Origin: Crambe crambe
Taxonomy: Eukaryota > Porifera > Demospongiae > Poecilosclerida > Crambeidae
Direction: 5' to 3'
DNA length: 64,000 nt
Assembly: GCA_963924555.1 (NCBI GenBank)
Contig: OZ004584.1
Coordinates: forward strand, 1,363,001 to 1,427,000
In this document: in pieces, positions 57,418 through 64,000 of the stretch
Layout: each line of letters opens with the position of its first letter
Position numbering within the stretch: position 1 is the first letter of the stretch
Made by a program: the position numbers and the translations under genes
Notes under the pieces: generated by a model
The model's input: only the letters and a program-made list of their open reading frames with translations
Told to the model about the DNA's origin: nothing
Database searches by the model: none

Positions 57418-58170
57418 CTACAGATACTCAACAGCAAATGAAAATCGTTGAAGAATACTTGCTTGCTCGCTTGCTGTCAACTGAATGTTGAACATTGCCC
57501 TAGTTATAGCTAATGTATAAACTTTTCTACATATGGAGCATTTAAATAAACTTTTATCGTATGACCTAATCAAAATGCTGGGATAGGACTGCATGTCAGC
57601 TATGTGGTCTGGGATCAACTTCTGGTAACATGGGCAATCATATGCAGAAAAAAGGATTTTAAACTAAACATCCGCAGATCCCAGTTTGACATTCTGATGG
57701 ACAAGAAGAAGTGGACGTAGCACAGGCAGTCGTTTAGCACAAAGTTGGACCACAGGTGCCAAGTATCATCGGCTGCTGCTTGGTCCTGTATGTACTGTCT
57801 AAAGGATTGCATATAGCAAGCATCTCATCAGCTTTACTCTGTACAGTTAGCAACAGATCATGTGCTGTGGTGGTGTTATTCTCTATGTCTTCATCCATCG
57901 TCTTCGGACTGACATCAGTAAGTAAGTCAGTAGCTGTAAAAGACCTGACCATTTCAATGAACATTGCTTCCCACGATTGAATGAGGAAGGTGGTTATAAG
58001 TTTTGCCATCACCAACCAAAACTATACCCATGGCTGCAAAGCTGCAGATGCTACCTTCTCTTGTACTAATTCTGATACCATGGTCATAGTTTCTTCCGAG
58101 TCAGCATTTTCATCTAACAGTTCCAACACACTCCCTTGGTCTATAGAAACTTTCTGGAGGAAATAGCTAT
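57418..58170 (-). pseudogene. Degenerate mobile-element protein fragment
   Basis: On the minus strand pieces read SVLELLDENADSEETM, FIEMVRSFTATDLL, then DTWHLWSNFVLNDCLCYVHF and NWDLRMFSLKSFFLHM, then IPDHIADMQSYP. The order W..FV..D...Y...F...R..NWDLR..SLK and IP.HIAD matches a multi-copy invertebrate protein family that I associate with mobile elements; I cannot name it. Frame changes split the pieces. Function is unknown. Confidence 0.5.
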
Positions 58171-60300
58171 GTAAATACCTGTTTCTTCAGATGCAATTTG
58201 CTTGCTGTTTCAGTGTCGAGCTCCTGGAACTGTTCCAATTTCAAGTGTTTTCAGACTGGGAATAAGGGGCAGTTCATTTGCTTGATGGCCAATAGTTGAT
58301 GATGTGTACAGGTGCAAGGTTTTCTTCTCTTGAAGAAGTACTGTTGCATTCTGGATACATGCACTGTATATTAGAATGTGACTCTCCCCTCTCTTTTTTC
58401 CACATACGTAGGGACATAGAGTGATTCAGAATGATATTTGCTGGCCTCTATCTTGTGAGCCCCCACACATACAACTCTTAAAATTTCCCCACTAAAATGA
58501 TGTATAAATTTCTTCTCTTCAACATTGAGGTTGCAGTAATGAGCATATTTACCACAGAGAAAACATGGAGGACAATCCTTGGAGGGATGGCAGCTTGAGA
58601 GGTCACACTAGGCCAGTCATTACTGGAACTTGCCATTGTTTTGTGCACTAGAATGGTGATATTCATTATCATTTGTTATTGTACAGTTACCTTGTGGTCA
58701 ACCTTGATCTTACTGATGAGCAGCTGCACATAGTCTCATGCATGCAAAAACAGACCGTTTTGGTAACCCACAGCAATGGAAGCTCAAGAAGCTTAGCGAG
58801 GAATCTATATTTCAAAGAATGGTTTTTCTGGTAAAGTAGTGCATTGCCTAGAACATACTGCAGTTTAAATGAAGGAAACATTGTATGAGAGGAGATAAGG
58901 CCAGAAGTTTGTAGGAGGTGAAGGCTAGCTTTTGTGGTGTGCATTATTTGGATATGCAATTAAACTACCTGTTTTTTAGGGTTTCACGGATGCCTGCAGC
59001 TCGCCTGCTTCATTACAATTTATGTAACGGAGTGAATCCCTTTAATCTTTAATTGAAGGGCTAGAGCGCATGTGCATGCAATGGTTGGAGGCCCTTCGTT
59101 TTTCCACTGCCCCGTGAAAAAAGCGGGCCTGTGTATGACCCGCAAAAAAGCAGGCCTTGGTACGAGGCTAGCATGCTCACCTACGATTGTAGCAATTGCT
59201 TTCCCCTGATGCTAAGTGGTCCCTGGATTATAAGGCTACCCCTTGGGAAAGTGGTCTTACATTGTAGGTTGTCTCTAAAAGGATAAATAAAGGACCAATG
59301 CATTAGAAAGTGGTAGGGGGCATGCTAAGTGCTCAGATGAATTGCTACAACTTTCCAGGAATCCTTGAGTATGACTCAATGATTCCTGGAAAGTTGAATC
59401 AACATAACATAATAATTATAGCAAATACATCACTAGCACTCCCAAGCCGCCTGTTGGCTACACAGTCACCTGTGTAGAGTAACACATACCAGTGTCAGAT
59501 ACCAGTGTCATAGACAGTCAGGCTCTCCCCCATAATAACTGTAACCTGAGTATAAAGAATTTGGAATGCACCCGTATAATCAAATTAATTAGCTATCAAA
59601 ATTAATTATTACCAGTCTAAACCTCATTACTGGACGTAGATGTGTTGGCTTATATTGATCAGGCAAATGCCTGACCTGCCTGGGTCTGACCCTGCGCTAC
59701 CTATGTCTAGGTACTGATGGGGAACCCATCCCAAATGCATCCACAAAATCTACATAGCTAGACATCAGTAATAGTTAAATCCATGTTAGAACTTGGCCTT
59801 TAGGATGGCTGCATCATCAGCTACCAAGCAACTTTAGGGATTTCCAAAAGCACTGAACAATCATGCTCTCTGATATAAAAGCTGCAAGGGCTGGGGGTCT
59901 CTATTATCTATGCGGGAAATGCCTAAAGACCAATGGCTATATACATGTACTTGACCCTAGCAAAGGGGGCAAGAAAAGTCATAAACAGCGAGAACAGAGA
60001 GTACAAAATAATGATGAATTTCATATAGCTTCTGTATCTAGCTACCTGCAAAAAAATTTCCATCAGTAAAACTTAAAAATAAATGCATGGTGTATATCAA
60101 GTCTATGTGTCTGAGGCATCAAGTCTTTTTAAAGACGAACTTGTTCAACACCTGGAGCACTATCAATAAATTTCCAGGGTAGCCCCCCCACACACACACA
60201 CACAAATAGGCCTGGGTACTGGGTACCTGATTTCATGGCTGTCTAGACATGCATGTAAATTTTGGTTTTGGATTTCTATCAAGTAGGCACTTCATACAGT
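58171..60300. other. Repeat-poor spacer with one hairpin
   Basis: No gene is supported. A perfect hairpin (caactttccaggaatc and gattcctggaaagttg) lies at 59349-59396. Possible short frames at 58687-58959 (minus) and 59863-60069 (plus) show no known motif. Confidence 0.4.
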
Positions 60301-60318
60301 TACATAGCTTCCTTTTAA

Positions 60319-60569
60319 GCAGCCCAACTCTAAAGCCACATCCTTTGAAAGGAGGCTATGTAAATTTTGGTTTGGTGTTCTGAATTTCATGTTGCAAGAT
60401 TACTGCAATCCACTGTATAACTATTGTACAATTGGTTATATAAGACATGATCATGTTGATTACCTGTTACAGCAGATTGCAGTGATCTTGCAACATGAAA
60501 TCCAGAACAGCAAAACCAAAATTTACATAGCTAACCTCCTTTCAAATGGCTCTGGAATTGGGTTATTTT
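60319..60569. mobile_element. MITE-like long hairpin
   Basis: Arms of about 100 bp (tttgaaaggaggctatgtaa and its complement, ctttcaaa-ending) surround a short centre near 60430-60465. A third partial arm follows directly (60569-60625) and is interrupted by a second inverted pair. Confidence 0.75.
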
Positions 60570-60632
60570 GAAAGGAGGCTATGTAAATTTTGGTTTTTGC
60601 TGTTCTGGATTTGTATTGCAATCTGCTGTACT

Positions 60633-60964
60633 ATATCTACATATCACTTGAAGGTAGCTAGTAGGCCCAATCCATGGGAACAGTGGAATACTGGACTAGA
60701 ATACTACCATCTAGCTAGTAGCTAGCTAGATCTTAGGCCCATACTAATAATTATTTATTGCTCCTCAAATCATGTATGATAGCTTGAGTATTGTATCCAT
60801 CATATGCTGAATCCCACATCCACATTCCATATTACCATCTGGTCAGACTGATACTGTAGCTATAAACTATAATTCTCAATGCTTCTAGATATATACGTAC
60901 TCAAAAAAAATGATGCCGCATTATTTATCCGGGCCTACTATCTACCTTCAAGTGATATGTAGAT
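60633..60964. mobile_element. Element with 34-bp inverted ends
   Basis: The left end tatctacatatcacttgaag and right end cttcaagtgatatgtagata are inverted matches for about 34 bp including taggccc and gggccta. It sits inside the partial third arm of the neighbouring hairpin element. No coding sequence. Confidence 0.7.
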
Positions 60965-60979
60965 AATTATGTATTTTCA

Positions 60980-61225
60980 TTACTCAGCAAACATCCTCAG
61001 GGAACTATAGTGATCAACATGATCACGTCTCCTCTTGTGTTGTGCACTCCAACCCTCTGCAAAAAGCAATTTTTTCATGGTTATGTTTAACACAAAGCTG
61101 CTACATCCACCTTTAACTGCATCACACTGATGCATGTTATAGATTCCTGCATCTGAATTGGTACAATTGTTGCTAATACCCATGCAATACAGAACATGGA
61201 AGCCCACTGTCAGGAGAGTCAGCAT
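60980..61225 (-). CDS. Short open frame with a hydrophobic N-terminus (doubtful)
   Basis: The 81-residue frame begins MLTLLTVGFHVLYCMG, which could be a signal peptide. Scattered cysteines and a basic segment (KRRRDHV) follow. No known domain, no paralogue in the window and no splice evidence. It may be chance. Confidence 0.15.
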   Translation of the reverse strand: MLTLLTVGFHVLYCMGISNNCTNSDAGIYNMHQCDAVKGGCSSFVLNITMKKLLFAEGWSAQHKRRRDHVDHYSSLRMFAE

Positions 61226-61229
61226 TACC

Positions 61230-62660
61230 AGTTAGAACTATGATCAGCCCATAGATACTCCATGATTAGCCTAACTGTTATAAAAAAATGCCAAAATTCA
61301 CACAACCAAATGCCATGTTCTTAAATTTTCTTCTTCTTCTTCTCTTCCTCCCACGCGTGGTATTTTACCTTTTTCGATCCGCCTGCAAAGTGCATGCATG
61401 TACGTGCCAGGGAATGGGGCTATGCATGCAGTCAGCACATGCAAATCGACCAAAGCATTGAAGTCTATCACTGTTAGTGTACATCCAAAGTTGAACATGC
61501 TGGACGATCATGATGAGTTTTAGAGCATTCCACCATTCCAGTATTCCGTCCATTCCACCGAATCAAGATACCCAGTTATATTTCCAGATGGTTGCAAGGA
61601 ATGAGAAATAGGTAGTGGCTTACAAGGACCTGAGAACACCAAACCAAAATTATATAGCTTCCCGCCACAATTATGTCAGTTGAAAGGAGGCTATGTAAAT
61701 TTTGACTTGGTGTTTCCTGCGGCCCAGAAAATCTAAGGGCATCACAATACTGTTAATAGGGAACGTTCCTTTGGTATATTCCGCAACCCAAACTTTCCGA
61801 GTTGGTTTCTTCTGTCAGAGCCAATTCATCTATCCAAACTTATAATAATCCCTGCATCACTGCCTAAACCTAGCAGAACACTTTTACACTGACATGAACG
61901 ATTAAAGCAGCTTGGTGGGAGGCAGTGATGTATAGGGATTATTATTGAAGGCAGCATAATTTTGATGTTTGTTCACAGAAATTGCTGTAGATAAAAGTAC
62001 AGACTAACCCCACATGGCCTTAGCATAATTTTTCCCCCTTCACTTTAAACATAAGCTTGCATTATGAAAATCCACAGATCAGGTGTAGCATAGCTAATGT
62101 AAACACTACAGAAATCAAGGTAAATAGTCTCGATTAGAGCTAGAGGTGAAGTGACAGGTGGTCAGGCATTATTGTGACTATACAGTGGGTCTGGGGGGCA
62201 TGCTATCCAGCAAATGTCTTAGCTTTATGGTGCATTCCAGGGGGTCACACCTTACATTAGCAAAATTATATTAGCAAAATTAACATTCAGAGTGAAAAAA
62301 GTTATCAGGTTGAAACCTGACTAACCTGACCAGTCGGTTCACCAATATAAATGTAAAGTGCCAGGGGAAAATGTCATTCTTGTATCTGAGTATGCACTAC
62401 ACTGAAACATCAAAAATACACCACCAGGCTCCTAAGTAAGCAGGAAAACCAAAACTACAAGTTACAAGGTCATCTGGCTACATCAATCAAATGTGGTAAC
62501 CTGGGAGTATAGGATGCTTAAAAAATTAAATCACTTCATCCTATGAAGCTTTATCTTTAATATTGTAACTATTGATATAAAGCCAGCATGATGTTGCTAT
62601 CCACTATTAGTCATAACGGCCAAAAAAAATATTATCTATATAGCTATAGCTGTCACATTT
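61230..62660. other. Spacer with a small hairpin
   Basis: A hairpin of the ggctatgtaaatttt family lies at about 61631-61711 (aacaccaaaccaaaatta and its complement-like arm). Otherwise nothing is recognised. Confidence 0.5.
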
Positions 62661-62663
62661 GTC

Positions 62664-63986
62664 TTATTCCTCACACTCTGACCTGTTTTGATAGCTGTCA
62701 CAATTTTCTTCTTCCTCGTATTCTAACCTGTTTTGGGCAACTATCCTTTCCTCCATGCACCTCATGACTGTATGGTCCAGTTCCATAAAGTACTTATTGT
62801 GAAAGAGAGAGTTGGGATGCTGCATATGTACTTTCATCACCTTTGGGAGGTCCAATGCTGTGATGATGCATATATCATGTACCACTTCCCCAAGGCAAAA
62901 AATGGGATTTCCCCATCCAGGTTTGATCCAAAATGCCTTTTCGACGTAAAAATAGTGATCAATGTGTTTGTTGTATCCTCCTGGTACGTGAGGAAGCATA
63001 TATACAGTTGCATAAAAATGCTCTTCTGAGTATCTGCACAGTTTGAAGAACTCACGTAACTTCATCATGGTTCTATTAAACACGAGAAATCTTGCAAATT
63101 GAATTGATATTGCATTGTATGATGAACTCTTATAAAATGCACTGTCATTAAATGAAGGGGGTGCTAACTGTGAGAGTATGAGGGAATAGTTCTTCATACT
63201 CTCCTTCATTCGATACTCGAACTCTCGCGCTGTGAGTTTGTGTGCCATTATAGATGAAGATCCATTTAGCTTTATGAGTCTTTCCACCATCTCCCTGTTG
63301 GTCATCAGGGGAAGCTCTTTCCCACACAAGTTGATCACATACTTCCATTTGTACTTCTCTTTGGCTCTCAACTTGACAAGATCAGTCATACAGCTCATTT
63401 GAGCTTCCATAATGGTCTCCTTTCCCCACACCACGTCAATCAACTTTGAAGGAATGATGATATTCTCAAAACAGCTAGCAATTTTTTGAAAAAAAGCATT
63501 GTGTGGAGATTTGGCATCACAGTGGATACAGTAGGAGTTTTGAGGTCTGTAGAGGAGACGTAGCAATCTGAGTACCTGTTGGGGACTATCGTTCACTACA
63601 AAGGTAAATGCTATTGGAAAGGACTTCTCTAATTTAGAGTTATACAAGTTGTTGCTGAAAGAATCTCTAAGCCAAAAACAGTTTTGCATCTTCTTCATTA
63701 ATGCTTCATCTGTTAGGGCATTTCTCCATCCTGACACCAGCGACATTATTTTAATTCTCTCCCTCGTATCTCCAGACATCACTCTGCTACAATTCACTTC
63801 TACTTCAGGTTCAACAGAGGTCACGTAGCCTCTATCCCAAGCCCTGAACTTTGAAGTACGTACCTTTGACATAGCTTTAGTCTCTCCATGCTGAAGCACA
63901 GCCCAATAAGTGTCGTACATTGTCAGAAATAGCATAACTAGAGGCAGCATAGTAAGTAGGAGCAATGACACTAAAGTAATATTCAT
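62664..63986 (-). CDS. Core-2/I-branching-type beta-1,6-N-acetylglucosaminyltransferase (GT14), copy C
   Basis: The intronless 440-residue frame has a membrane helix near 7-23 (LLLLTMLPLVMLFLTMY), a stem and the GT14 domain with FPIAFTFVV, CIHCDAKS, VVWGKETIMEAQMSC, WKYVINLCGKELPL and the catalytic-site motif YSEEHFYATV. It differs from copies A and B at more places (NDSPQQ, NAFFQK, LIDVVWG) and has an extended tail (NCDSYQNRSECEE), made by a duplicated end sequence. It is about 17 kb from copy B. Its promoter would lie just beyond the window edge. Expected Golgi enzyme; acceptor unknown. Confidence 0.9.
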   Translation of the reverse strand: MNITLVSLLLLTMLPLVMLFLTMYDTYWAVLQHGETKAMSKVRTSKFRAWDRGYVTSVEPEVEVNCSRVMSGDTRERIKIMSLVSGWRNALTDEALMKKMQNCFWLRDSFSNNLYNSKLEKSFPIAFTFVVNDSPQQVLRLLRLLYRPQNSYCIHCDAKSPHNAFFQKIASCFENIIIPSKLIDVVWGKETIMEAQMSCMTDLVKLRAKEKYKWKYVINLCGKELPLMTNREMVERLIKLNGSSSIMAHKLTAREFEYRMKESMKNYSLILSQLAPPSFNDSAFYKSSSYNAISIQFARFLVFNRTMMKLREFFKLCRYSEEHFYATVYMLPHVPGGYNKHIDHYFYVEKAFWIKPGWGNPIFCLGEVVHDICIITALDLPKVMKVHMQHPNSLFHNKYFMELDHTVMRCMEERIVAQNRLEYEEEENCDSYQNRSECEE

Positions 63987-64000
63987 TTTTGTCTCCCGGT

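Noticed and set aside
59863-60069. 68-residue frame with two CxxC-like cysteines
   Set aside because: Too short, no family similarity, no splice or promoter support.

Overview
The window is AT-rich animal DNA, most likely from a marine sponge (demosponge) or another early-branching metazoan. The protein families point that way: a multi-copy secreted cysteine-rich family of a type I know from sponge and cnidarian gene sets, GT14 glycosyltransferases, DIRS-type retroelements, hAT-like elements and many short palindromic elements. The taxonomic call is an inference from family content. Introns have normal GT-AG sites, and many genes have a single exon.

Layout. 1-1.8 kb: the 3' end of a tyrosine-recombinase retroelement fossil with split direct repeats. 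2.6-34.7 kb: a gene array, nearly all on the minus strand, of one secreted 13-cysteine family. Five members are open (2672-3529, 4786-5673, 14753-15592, 25900-26787, 33801-34652), and six or more are broken copies or fragments. About 5 kb of this array (near 8.73-13.79 kb) is duplicated in tandem at 14.05-24.43 kb. The second copy is split by a 5.4 kb DIRS-like element at about 18.52-23.95 kb, and the first copy preserves the empty site.

35.3-41.7 kb: a spliced plus-strand gene ends in a C-type-lectin-like domain. Its last intron holds a hAT-type element (37711-39880) that itself carries a 53-bp tandem array inside its own intron. 41.8-45.7 kb and 62.7-64.0 kb: three intronless core-2/I-branching-type N-acetylglucosaminyltransferase genes. 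47-48 kb: a broken plus-strand relative of the secreted family that still shows a membrane anchor and a fibrinogen-like segment. 48.9-50.3 kb: a non-autonomous TTAA-flanked element. 52.87-56.25 kb: a transposon with terminal inverted repeats and a 4-bp target duplication, encoding a large CXC-motif protein of a repeated invertebrate family; a scrambled relative lies at 51.1-52.6 kb. 56.5-62.6 kb is mostly repeats and palindromes.

The main themes are birth, death and gene conversion in a secreted (possibly recognition or matrix) protein family beside glycosyltransferases, and a clear relative order of insertions. The most unusual items are the CXC-protein transposon, the intron-borne array rich in TACTAAC motifs, and the mosaic secreted-protein genes. 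Identities were judged by eye; no alignment or database search was run.
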